Positions 8,634 through 16,230 of a stretch of 64,000 nt of DNA are shown in pieces (positions within the stretch are counted from its first letter, which is position 1; every line of letters begins with the position of its first letter). The notes beneath the pieces were generated by a model, which was not told where the DNA came from, ran no database searches, and saw only the letters and a list, made by a program, of their open reading frames with translations. Both the position numbers and the translations under genes were made by a program. The stretch comes from Actinomadura nitritigenes (lineage in GTDB: Bacteria; Actinomycetota; Actinomycetes; Streptosporangiales; Streptosporangiaceae), in the NCBI RefSeq assembly GCF_017573545.1, contig NZ_JAGEOK010000009.1, forward strand, positions 124,001 through 188,000, given 5' to 3'.

Positions 8634-9506
8634 ATGACCAGTGATCAGGGGCCCATCGTCCAGAGCGCGCTGCTGCGCACCGAGCTCGTCCGCCTCCGCA
8701 AGGAGAAGGGGCTGACGCAGGAGCAGGTGGTCCGGCAGCTCGAATGGTCCCCGTCCAAGCTCATCCGTGTCGAGGGCGGCAAGAACGCCATCACCCGGAC
8801 CGACCTCCAGGCCCTCCTCAACGTCTACGAGGTGACCTCGGAGGGGCGCCAGGAGCGGCTGCAGGCGCTGGCGCGCGGCGCCCGCGAGCCGGCCTGGTGG
8901 AACGCCTACCGCGGCGAGTTCGACCCGAACTTCCTCAACTACGTGGGGTACGCCGCCGGCGCCGCCTACATCCGGCACTTCCACGGCTCGGTGATCCCCG
9001 GGCTCCTGCAGACCCGCGAGTACGCCGAGGTCCTCGCGACCGCCAAGGTGTCCCCGCAGGCGCGGGCGATGGGCGTGAAGCTGCGCATGCAGCGCAAGGA
9101 GGAGCTGGCCAAGCGCGAGCACCCGCCGCGCCAGCTCTACATCATCGACGAGGCGGTCATCCGGCGCCATGTCGGCATCAAGGCCGACCCCGGGATCATG
9201 CCCGCCCAGCTGCGCGCCATCGCCGACCAGGCCGAGTCCGACGACCTGCTGACCGTCCGGATCATCCCGTTCAGCGCGGGGGCGCACCTCGGCCTCGAGG
9301 GGCCGTTCACCCTGCTGGAGTTCGACGGCGACCTCGACGACGTGCTGTTCCTCGAGGGCCGGTCCGGCAGCAGCGCGATGATCACCGGCGAGGACGACCG
9401 GATCACCGAGTACCGCGACACCTTCGAGCTGCTGCTGGACGACGCGCTCTCCGCCGAGGAGTCCATCGCGCTGCTTCGCCGGACCGCCGAAGACCTGATG
9501 GCCTGA
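8634..9506 (+). CDS. XRE-family regulator, Scr1 type (HTH + DUF5753)
   Basis: About 290 aa. The N-terminal helix-turn-helix (LRKEKGLTQEQVVRQLEWSP, then KLIRVEGGK) is followed by the DUF5753 (Scr1) domain with its marker GLLQTREYAEVL and a C-terminal half ending in a helical RRTAEDLM. ATG 8634 is taken; the 12 extra codons from GTG 8598 are not family-like, and the Shine-Dalgarno is weak for both. Such regulators are abundant in actinomycetes and are usually paired with a small DUF397 protein, as here (9770). In the WhiJ-type systems of Streptomyces the pair controls developmental genes; that role is inferred, not shown, for this copy. Confidence 0.9.
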   Translation: MTSDQGPIVQSALLRTELVRLRKEKGLTQEQVVRQLEWSPSKLIRVEGGKNAITRTDLQALLNVYEVTSEGRQERLQALARGAREPAWWNAYRGEFDPNFLNYVGYAAGAAYIRHFHGSVIPGLLQTREYAEVLATAKVSPQARAMGVKLRMQRKEELAKREHPPRQLYIIDEAVIRRHVGIKADPGIMPAQLRAIADQAESDDLLTVRIIPFSAGAHLGLEGPFTLLEFDGDLDDVLFLEGRSGSSAMITGEDDRITEYRDTFELLLDDALSAEESIALLRRTAEDLMA

Positions 9507-9769
9507 CCGCCCCTTTCCCGGGGAGCGAATCGACCGCGACGGGAGGTGACGCCCTTCCGGCCCCACTCCTGGCCGAGTGGCCTGCATAGCACGCAGCGTG
9601 ATCTTGTGTTCCCTTGTAGGCGGGATAACTGGAACCGTTTACACTCGTGATCGGGAAAATTTCCACAAGGTCGTGGTTCGCTGTGCCCTGCTTGGCTTCT
9701 CACCGGCGGGTGCCCCCGGCCCGATCGGTCGCGAGGCGGCACCGCCGGCACCGAATGGAGGGTTGCTGG

Positions 9770-9982
9770 ATGGTCAATCGGTCGGCTCCGGGGGCCGCGC
9801 TGAACTGGCGCAAGGGCAGCAGAAGCGGCGACAAGAACGAGTGCGTGGAGGTCGCGGCGGCGGGCCCGGCGGTGCTGATCCGCGACTCCCGCGACCTCGC
9901 CGCCGGCACGCTCGCGCTCGACGCCGCGCAGTGGCGGACGCTCCTGCGTTCCGTCCGGAACGGCGATCTGGACGGCCGCTGA
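9770..9982 (+). CDS. Small DUF397 protein, partner of the Scr1-type regulator
   Basis: About 70 aa with the DUF397 pattern: WRKGSRSGDKNECVEVA, then VLIRDSRD and a C-terminal AAQWRTLLRSVRNG. The start is ATG 9770 with GGAGGG seven nt upstream; the longer upstream frame is arginine-rich non-family sequence. A 263-bp gap separates it from the Scr1-type gene, so it may have its own promoter (a TTTACA element lies near 9638). In known pairs the small protein modulates or antagonises the HTH partner; here that is inferred from neighbourhood only. Confidence 0.88.
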   Translation: MVNRSAPGAALNWRKGSRSGDKNECVEVAAAGPAVLIRDSRDLAAGTLALDAAQWRTLLRSVRNGDLDGR

Positions 9983-10383
9983 GTCACGGGACTCATTCCG
10001 ACCGCTCCGCAACAATTGTCGCCCGCCACAATCGCGGACACCGTTTACGGGCGGATTCCGACAACGCCGCGAAACGGCTCCGGGGACCGGCCGCCGGAAC
10101 GGCCGGGACCGTCCCGGGGCCGTGCCCGAGCCGTCCCGGAGCCGTCCCGGAGCCGTCCCGGGACCGTGCCCGAGCCGTCCGGGAGCGTGCCGGAGCCGTC
10201 CGGCGGGCGACCCTGAGGCGTCCCTGACCGCACCCTGAACCGTCCCTGGTCACCCTGCCGCGCGCCGGGAGCGCGGCCTAACGTGATCTTGCGGTCCCCG
10301 GCCGCCGGGCGCTCCCCGGCCGCCCCGGACGATTCCTCCGCCGGTCCGGCGGACCCCTCGACGTCCCTCCCGGAAGGACATCC
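9983..10383. other. 400-bp intergenic region with a GC-only tandem array
   Basis: No plausible gene. It contains the 11-bp repeat array at 10109-10203, then a CCCTGA-spaced stretch, and ends with the GGAAGG ribosome-binding site of the peptidase gene. Confidence 0.6.
10109..10203. repeat. 11-bp tandem repeat array, about nine units
   Basis: Units of the type GCCGTCCCGGA follow each other with one- or two-base variation and one 10-bp unit. Each unit is self-complementary enough to fold with its neighbour, so the transcript of either strand would be strongly structured. Confidence 0.75.
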
Positions 10384-11901
10384 ATGCAGCGCAAGCACAG
10401 GCGGCTCGCCATGGGCGCGGCAGCGGCGGCGGGCCTCGTGCTCGCCGGCGCGGCCGTCCCGCTGCCGCCTCGGTCGGCGGACGCGGCGCCAGCGGCGAAC
10501 ACGGCACCCGCGGTCGCCGCGACGACGCCGGCGGGCGCCCGTACCGCCATCGACTGGAAGGCGTGCGGCGACGACGGCGAGGCGCAGTGCGCGACCCTGC
10601 GGCTCCCCGTCGACTGGGCGCATCCCGGCGGCCCGACGTTCGGCCTCGCCATCGCGCGCCGCAAGGCCCTCGACCCGTCCGCCCGCATCGGCACGCTGGT
10701 CTTCGGCCCCGGCGGGCCGGGCGACTCCGGCGTCCAGCGGATCACGACCGGCATGAGCCGGTTCAGCGAGCGGCTCCGGCAGCGCTTCGACATCGTCAGC
10801 TTCGACCCGCGCGGCATCGGCGCCAGCAACCCTGTGACGTGCTCGGCCGCGCTCCTCGCCGAACGTCCCGACCCGAACATCACGAGCAGCAAGGAGTTCG
10901 ACGCGACCCTCGCCTACAACAAGCGGCTCAGGGACGACTGCCGCGAGCGCACCGGCCCGCTGTACGACCACGCCGACACGATGAGCACCGTCCGTGACGT
11001 GGACGCCATCCGTGCCGCGCTGGGCGAGAGCAAGCTCAGCTTCCATGGCAGCTCCTACGGGACGCTTCTGGGCGCGGAATACGCCGAGACGTATCCGGGC
11101 CGTGTGCGCGCGCTGGTGCTGGAGAGCGTCATCGACCACGACGTCCGGTCCGCCCAGTCGTTCCTCGGGGCCGAGATGGGTGCCGCGCAGGACTCGTTCG
11201 ACCAGTTCGCCGCATGGTGCGACCGGACGGCGAGCTGCGCCCTGCACGGCCGCGACGTCCGGGCCGTCCTGCGCGACCTGCGGGACCGCGCCGCGCGTGG
11301 GGTGCTCGCCGACCCGCAGACCCCGGGCCGCGCGCTGACCGAGTTCGAGCTGCTCGTCGTGACGTACAAGCAGTTCTACGGCCCCGACTGGGCGAAGCTG
11401 GCCTCGCTGCTGTCCGCGCTGGAGGCGAGCAAGCCCGTCCAGCCCGCTCCGGCGAAGGCAGCCGAGGGCACCGGGACCGACAACTTCACCGCGCAGTTCT
11501 GCTCCGACTGGAACCTTCCGGTCCGCGACTACCGCGAGTTCGCGCGGCTCTCCCGGCGCAGCCAGCGGATCGCGCCCGACATGCACGGCACCCGCCCCGT
11601 CATGGCCCTCACGGCGTGCCTCGGCTGGCCGAAGCCCGTCGCGAACCCGCAGCACCGGCTCACGGTGCGGACGGCGGCGCCGATCATGATGCTGAACGCG
11701 GTCCACGACCCCGCCACCCCGTACACGTGGGCGCGGAGCGTCGCGCGCCAGATCGGCCCCAAGGCGACACTGCTCACCTACGCGGGTTCCGGCCACGGCG
11801 TCTACAACAGCGGCCCGTGCACGCGCGACGCGATCGACGGCTACCTGATCTCGCTGAAGGCGCCCGCCCGCGGCACGGTGTGCCCGGCGGTGCCTCAGTA
11901 G
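10384..11901 (+). CDS. Secreted alpha/beta-hydrolase, tripeptidyl aminopeptidase type
   Basis: About 505 aa with a signal peptide (MQRKHRRLAMGAAAAAGLVL), then the layout of the Streptomyces SlpD/SlpE and tripeptidyl-aminopeptidase group. FGPGGPGDSG is the oxyanion region, SFDPRGIGAS follows, and the nucleophile is in HGSSYGT (Ser near 224). The Asp is in NAVHDPATP (about 442) and the His in GSGHGVYN (about 471); the TAP-like C-terminal domain carries these last two. ATG 10384 has GGAAGG close upstream. It would trim N-terminal tripeptides from extracellular peptides. Its stop overlaps that of the convergent gene at 11895. Confidence 0.9.
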   Translation: MQRKHRRLAMGAAAAAGLVLAGAAVPLPPRSADAAPAANTAPAVAATTPAGARTAIDWKACGDDGEAQCATLRLPVDWAHPGGPTFGLAIARRKALDPSARIGTLVFGPGGPGDSGVQRITTGMSRFSERLRQRFDIVSFDPRGIGASNPVTCSAALLAERPDPNITSSKEFDATLAYNKRLRDDCRERTGPLYDHADTMSTVRDVDAIRAALGESKLSFHGSSYGTLLGAEYAETYPGRVRALVLESVIDHDVRSAQSFLGAEMGAAQDSFDQFAAWCDRTASCALHGRDVRAVLRDLRDRAARGVLADPQTPGRALTEFELLVVTYKQFYGPDWAKLASLLSALEASKPVQPAPAKAAEGTGTDNFTAQFCSDWNLPVRDYREFARLSRRSQRIAPDMHGTRPVMALTACLGWPKPVANPQHRLTVRTAAPIMMLNAVHDPATPYTWARSVARQIGPKATLLTYAGSGHGVYNSGPCTRDAIDGYLISLKAPARGTVCPAVPQ

Positions 11902-12587
11902 AGGAACGGCAGCACGACGCCCTCGGCGCCGGTGAGGTCGCGGCCGTCCGACCGGCCCATGAGCCACGCGAGCAGGGACGGCGCGGGCCCGGACACCACG
12001 GTCTCGCCGTCGCCGTGGGCGGCGCCGGTGTCGGTGGCGCGGACGCGCAGGCGCGGCGCCTCGTCGCGGCGGGCGTACGACGCGACGATGTTCGGGAGCA
12101 TCCGGGCGACGTAGTCCGCGGGCCAGTCGGCCGGACCGAATCCGGCGTCGAGGTCGACGTGGTGGGTGAGCACCTCGGTGAGCCGCGCGTCGGTGGCCCG
12201 CGCGACGGGGTGCCGCGCGCCCGACGTCCACTCGACGACCCGCTCCCACGCGCCGTCCGGCATCGCCTCGTACGCCTCGGCCCACCGCTCGGCGCTGTCG
12301 CGGACGTCCGCGACGAGGACGGCGGCGGGCCGCCCGGCGCCGTCCTCGATCTCGGCGGCGCGCGCCTCGGCGCTCGGGTACTCGCGCGCCTCGACGCCGG
12401 TCCGCGCCCAGGTCAGCAGGCGGGTGCCGCCGTCGGCGTTGCGCGCGACGTGGGTGAGCACGTGGCCGCGCGTCCAGCCGGGCAGCAGCGACGGCGCGCG
12501 CATGTCCGCCTCGCCGAGCCGGGCGGCGGACGCGAGCAGCGCGCGGGTCGCCGCGGTGATCGCTTCGGGCGGTTCGACGCGGGTCAT
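11895..12587 (-). CDS. DinB-like / maleylpyruvate-isomerase-type mycothiol-dependent enzyme
   Basis: About 230 aa. The N-terminal half has the four-helix DinB-like pattern LLPGWTRGHVLTHVARNADG, in which the conserved His residues bind a metal, and LTHHVDLDAGFGPADWP later supplies the third ligand. The C-terminal half ends in PSLLAWLMGRSDG, typical of this family (TIGR03083 type). Relatives use mycothiol as cofactor or leaving group; the substrate here is unknown. ATG 12587 has GAGAGG seven nt upstream. It follows the SDR gene by 26 bp and is probably co-transcribed with it. Confidence 0.85.
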   Translation of the reverse strand: MTRVEPPEAITAATRALLASAARLGEADMRAPSLLPGWTRGHVLTHVARNADGGTRLLTWARTGVEAREYPSAEARAAEIEDGAGRPAAVLVADVRDSAERWAEAYEAMPDGAWERVVEWTSGARHPVARATDARLTEVLTHHVDLDAGFGPADWPADYVARMLPNIVASYARRDEAPRLRVRATDTGAAHGDGETVVSGPAPSLLAWLMGRSDGRDLTGAEGVVLPFLY

Positions 12588-12613
12588 GCAGGGTCCTCTC
12601 GGCGGGCGGGGGT

Positions 12614-13285
12614 TCACCAGGGGAGCGGGCGGCCGTCCCGGAAGAAGCCGCCGGTCGGGCCGCCGTCGGGCAGCGTCGCGGCCCAGACCACGCTCGCCGC
12701 GCCGTCGGCGACGGGACGCCCGCCGGGACCGCCCATGTCGGTCGCCACCCAGCCGGGGCAGACCGCGTTCACGAGGATCCCGTCGGCCCGCAGTTCGGCC
12801 GCGAACATCCTGGTCAGAGCGTTGAGAGCGACCTTGGAGGCGGTGTAGGCGGGAGTGCCGGACCCCATCGCGGCGAGCGACGCGGCCTCGCTGGACACGT
12901 TGACGATCCGCCCGTGCGCGCTGCGCCGCAGCGCCGGCAGCAGCGCCTGCGTCAGCCGCCACGGCCCGTACAGGTTGGTCTCCGCCGCGTCCCGGACGAC
13001 GTCCAGGTCCGCGGTCGACGGCCGCTGCCAGGTGTCGTAGGTGATCGCGGCGTTGTTCACCAGCACGTCCAGCCGCCCGACCTCGGCCGCGACGCGCTCG
13101 ACGTCCGCGGCGGACGTCACGTCCAGCCGGACCGGCGTCGCGCCCGCCTCCTTCGCGGCGCGCGCGGCGGCGTCGGGGGAGCGCGCCCCGAGCAGCACCT
13201 CGTGCCCGCGTGCGGCGAGCTGCCGGCACACCTCCAGGCCGATGCCCCGGTTCCCACCGGTGACCAGCGAGACCGTCACGTCCAT
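12614..13285 (-). CDS. Short-chain dehydrogenase/reductase (carbonyl-reductase-like)
   Basis: About 223 aa. Classical SDR features are present: TGGNRGIG (residues 9-16) for NAD(P) binding, LDVT near 54, NNAA at 77-80, the catalytic Ser in VNVSSEAAS near 131 and Tyr147-Lys151 in YTASK. The Arg-containing GARS after the second strand suggests NADPH preference. The closest familiar pattern is carbonyl-reductase-like SDRs. The cluster with the DinB-like enzyme downstream suggests joint detoxification of a carbonyl compound, which is inference. Confidence 0.92.
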   Translation of the reverse strand: MDVTVSLVTGGNRGIGLEVCRQLAARGHEVLLGARSPDAAARAAKEAGATPVRLDVTSAADVERVAAEVGRLDVLVNNAAITYDTWQRPSTADLDVVRDAAETNLYGPWRLTQALLPALRRSAHGRIVNVSSEAASLAAMGSGTPAYTASKVALNALTRMFAAELRADGILVNAVCPGWVATDMGGPGGRPVADGAASVVWAATLPDGGPTGGFFRDGRPLPW

Positions 13286-13352
13286 CGCCTCCCCCGAACG
13301 GATACCTGAATGATCACGTGCCGGGGGCGGGCGCGTCCACCCGGGCCGGGTC

Positions 13353-13970
13353 TCAGCGGACGCCGCGGGGGCGGAACTGGACGCTGATCCGGGGGCCGAC
13401 CGCGCGGGTGCTCTTCGGGATCGCGTGGTCCCAGGTCCGCTGGCAGCTTCCGCCCATCACGATCAGGTCGCCGTGCCCCAGCTCCCGCCTGATCGCGGGG
13501 CCGCCGCCGCGCGGCCGCAGCATCAGCGGGCGCGGCGCGCCGACCGACAGGATCGCGACCATCGTGTCCGCGCTCGCGCCGCGCCCGATCCGGTCGCCGT
13601 GCCAGGCGACGCTGTCGCGGCCGTCCCGGTAGAGGCAGAGCCCGGCGGTACGGAACGGCTCGCCCAGCTCCGCCGCGTAGTGCGCGTTCAGCGCGGCCTT
13701 CGCCGCGTCGAGGACCGGGTCGGGCAGCGCGGCGTCCTCGTCGTAGAACGACAGCAGGCGCGGGACGTCCACGACCCGGTCGTACATCCGCCTGCTCTCC
13801 GCCCGCCACGGGACCGACGCGTGCAGCCGCTCGAACAGCGCGTCCGCGCCCGGGATCCAGGCGGGCAGCACGTCGATCCAGGCGCCGTGGGCCAGCCGCG
13901 TCCGCCGTGCCTCGCTCAGCGGGCGGGGGCCGGTCTCGTCGGCGCGGTCCAGCAGCGAACCTTGGAACAT
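13353..13970 (-). CDS. AlkB-like 2-oxoglutarate/Fe(II) dioxygenase
   Basis: About 205 aa. The double-stranded beta-helix core has the iron ligands His124 and Asp126 in WHGDRIG and His182 in WDHAIP, and the 2-oxoglutarate Arg in RISVQFR (about 194-200). These match bacterial AlkB proteins that remove methyl groups from DNA or RNA bases. YRDGRDSVAWHGD is the AlkB signature. ATG 13970 gives a family-sized protein; the frame is open further upstream but that part overlaps the lipoprotein gene. Only 38 bp separate its start from the end of the lipoprotein gene on the same strand. Confidence 0.88.
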   Translation of the reverse strand: MFQGSLLDRADETGPRPLSEARRTRLAHGAWIDVLPAWIPGADALFERLHASVPWRAESRRMYDRVVDVPRLLSFYDEDAALPDPVLDAAKAALNAHYAAELGEPFRTAGLCLYRDGRDSVAWHGDRIGRGASADTMVAILSVGAPRPLMLRPRGGGPAIRRELGHGDLIVMGGSCQRTWDHAIPKSTRAVGPRISVQFRPRGVR

Positions 13971-14008
13971 GCGTCCCACTGTACCCAGCGGGTCAAACAC
14001 ATGTTCGA

Positions 14009-14950
14009 TCAGCTGTGGTACATCGCGTCGCAGAAGGTCATCCCCGCGCTCGGGTCCTTCTTCTGCACCGGCTTCCCGTCGACCAGGACCTCGCAGCCGA
14101 GCACCCCCGTCGGCGACCCCATCGCGCCGCTGATCGACAGCGCCGCCGTGGGCTGGCTCCCGGTGTCCGGCATCGGGAACTCCTTGTGCCACGGCAGCTT
14201 CACGTTCTTCAGCGTCACCGACTTGCTGTTCACCGGGTCGCTGTAGACGATCTGGAGCGCGGCCCCGCCGGACCCCCACACCACGTACTTGACCTGGTGC
14301 ACGATGCCTGTGTCGGTCTTCCCCACGTCCGGGATCCGCTGCAGCACCAGCGCCGCCAGCGCGGCCAGCATCCCCTTCGGGTCCTTGTCCGGATGCTGCG
14401 GGACCTCGGAGAGGACGATCCCGACGATCAGACCGCCGCGCCGGGCCTCCACCTCGTACTCGGACGGGCTACCGCCCAGCGTGGAGTAGTCGAACCAGCT
14501 CTCGTCCGCACCCTGCACCACGTTGGAGGCCAGCACCGACTGCTTGCCCTTCAGCCGGTCCTTGTGGCGGTCCAGCCCCTGCTTGAAGGCGATCTTCGCG
14601 CCCTGGGCGCTCTTCTGGAGGCCGAGCGTCAGCTGGTCGCCCAGCATGTACGTGCAGTAGACGGAGTTGGAGTCGTCCTGCGCGGGCCCCGCGTCCTCCT
14701 GCGGCATGCGCTGGTGGCCGTACCTGGCGTAGTCGCCGTCCGTCAGCAGCCCGCACATCTTCGCGGTCAGCCGCCCGTTCTCCGGCTGCGGCCACCCCCC
14801 GGCCGGCGCGGTCGCCTCCGCCGCCGGCTTCGCCGGAGCCTTCCCCGGAGCCGGCGCCTTGTCCTTGCCGTCCCCGCCGCCGCACCCCGACAGCGCGAGC
14901 GCGAGCGCCCCGCCCGCGGCGACCGTCCTGATTGCACACCCACGTTTCAC
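14009..14950 (-). CDS. Lipoprotein with a C-terminal MmpS-like domain
   Basis: About 313 aa. The signal peptide ends in a lipobox (LALALSGC, Cys23), then a linker rich in Pro, Ala and Lys. Residues 60-190 hold two Cys (KMCGLL, VYCTYM), as in DUF3558-type actinobacterial lipoproteins. The last ~100 residues follow the MmpS pattern: VKYVVWGSGGAALQIVYSD, VKLPWHKEF, LGCEVLVDGKPV and a final Cys. MmpS proteins assist MmpL lipid exporters, but no MmpL gene is nearby. It is divergent from the MFS gene at 15042. Function is otherwise unknown. Confidence 0.7.
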   Translation of the reverse strand: MKRGCAIRTVAAGGALALALSGCGGGDGKDKAPAPGKAPAKPAAEATAPAGGWPQPENGRLTAKMCGLLTDGDYARYGHQRMPQEDAGPAQDDSNSVYCTYMLGDQLTLGLQKSAQGAKIAFKQGLDRHKDRLKGKQSVLASNVVQGADESWFDYSTLGGSPSEYEVEARRGGLIVGIVLSEVPQHPDKDPKGMLAALAALVLQRIPDVGKTDTGIVHQVKYVVWGSGGAALQIVYSDPVNSKSVTLKNVKLPWHKEFPMPDTGSQPTAALSISGAMGSPTGVLGCEVLVDGKPVQKKDPSAGMTFCDAMYHS

Positions 14951-15041
14951 GCCGCAGACCCTAGGGAGCGCCGATTACACCCGGCTTACAGCCGGTCGCG
15001 GAACCGAGGGGAGTGTCAGACCCGCTGCGTAGCCTGCACGG

Positions 15042-16211
15042 GTGACGGAGGGACTGCCGCGCCCGGTCAGGGCGCTGATCGGCGTGCGCGTGATCAACCA
15101 GCTCGGCGCGTACGTCATGTCGTTCCTGGCCGTGCTCGCCGGGCCCGGCCTCGCCTCGGCGGCGCTGGCCGTGTTCGGCGTCGCGGCGCTCGCGTCCCGG
15201 TGGGCCGGCGGGGTGCTCCTCGACCGGCTCGCGCCCCGCGCGGTCGTCGTGCTCGGCCTCGCGTCGACCGGCGCCGCGCTGCTCGTCCTCGCCGCCGCGC
15301 ACGGACCGGCGCGGACCCTCGGCGCGGTCGCGCTCGTCGGCCTCGCCTTCGAGCTGTGCGAGCCCGCCACCCAGGAGGCGCTCGCGCGCGCCGCCCCGCC
15401 CGGCCGGCACGGCGACGTCTACGGGCTCCTCGGCACGTCCCTCGTCGCGGCGGGGGCCGCCGGCGGCCTGCTCGCGGCCGTCCTGCTGCCGCTCGGCGCC
15501 CGCTGGCTCGCGGTCGTGGACGCGGCGACCTGCTTCGCGGCGGCCGCCGTCGCGCTGGCGTTCCTGCCGCGCGAACCCGTCCGGCCGCCGGTCCGGGACG
15601 CGGCGTGGCGGCCGCCCGCGCGGCTCGTCCGGCTGACCGTCGCGGGGACCGCCTTCGCCGTCGGCTACCTCGCCGTCGTCATGTACATGCCCCTGGTGCT
15701 GCTCCAGCGCGGTGCGCCCGCGTGGCTGCCGGGCCTCGCGCTGACCGGCGCCGCCGTCCTCGCCCCGCTGACCGGCCGCCTCGGCCGCCGCGCCCTGGCC
15801 CGCCTGCCCCACGAGCGCGTCCTCGCTCTCGGCACCGGGCTCCTGGCCGCCGCCGCCCTGGTGCTGGCCGTCGGACGGGCCGTCCCGCTCACCGTCGCCG
15901 TGTACCTCGCCTGGGCGGTCGCCGACAGCGTGCTCCAAGGCCGGTGGCAGGCATTGATCGCCTCGATCGCGCCGGAGCCCGAACGGCCCCGCTGGTTCGC
16001 GTTCTTCGGCTCGTCCTGGGGCGTCGCGCAACCCGCCGTCCCCGGCCTCGCGGCCCTGGCCGGCGGCGCGATGCCGGTCGCGGCCGCCGCGTTCCTCCTC
16101 GTCCCGCCGATCCTGCGGGGGACGCCCGGCCGGAAGGCCGGCAGCGGCGACCCGGTCGTGCCGGCGCCCGGCGAACGACCGGTGTCCGAGGCCGTCGCCG
16201 GCCCGTCCTGA
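15042..16211 (+). CDS. MFS transporter, small 12-TM type
   Basis: About 389 aa, nearly all hydrophobic helices. The N-terminal half opens with RALIGVRVINQLGAYVMSFL and has a motif-A-like GGVLLDRLAPR loop. The C-terminal half carries WQALIASIAPEPERPRWFAF. It resembles the group of actinobacterial efflux MFS proteins without a clear substrate. The start is GTG 15042, 91 bp from the divergent lipoprotein start. The stop lies 19 bp before the convergent helicase gene. Confidence 0.85.
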   Translation: MTEGLPRPVRALIGVRVINQLGAYVMSFLAVLAGPGLASAALAVFGVAALASRWAGGVLLDRLAPRAVVVLGLASTGAALLVLAAAHGPARTLGAVALVGLAFELCEPATQEALARAAPPGRHGDVYGLLGTSLVAAGAAGGLLAAVLLPLGARWLAVVDAATCFAAAAVALAFLPREPVRPPVRDAAWRPPARLVRLTVAGTAFAVGYLAVVMYMPLVLLQRGAPAWLPGLALTGAAVLAPLTGRLGRRALARLPHERVLALGTGLLAAAALVLAVGRAVPLTVAVYLAWAVADSVLQGRWQALIASIAPEPERPRWFAFFGSSWGVAQPAVPGLAALAGGAMPVAAAAFLLVPPILRGTPGRKAGSGDPVVPAPGERPVSEAVAGPS

Positions 16212-16230
16212 GGCCGTCCGCTCCGGAGCG

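Noticed and set aside
10109..10203. CRISPR array
   Set aside because: Units are 11 bp with no spacers; a simple tandem repeat.
10045..12285. 746-aa minus-strand frame opposite the peptidase
   Set aside because: Overlaps a peptidase with a full catalytic triad; translation is low-complexity.
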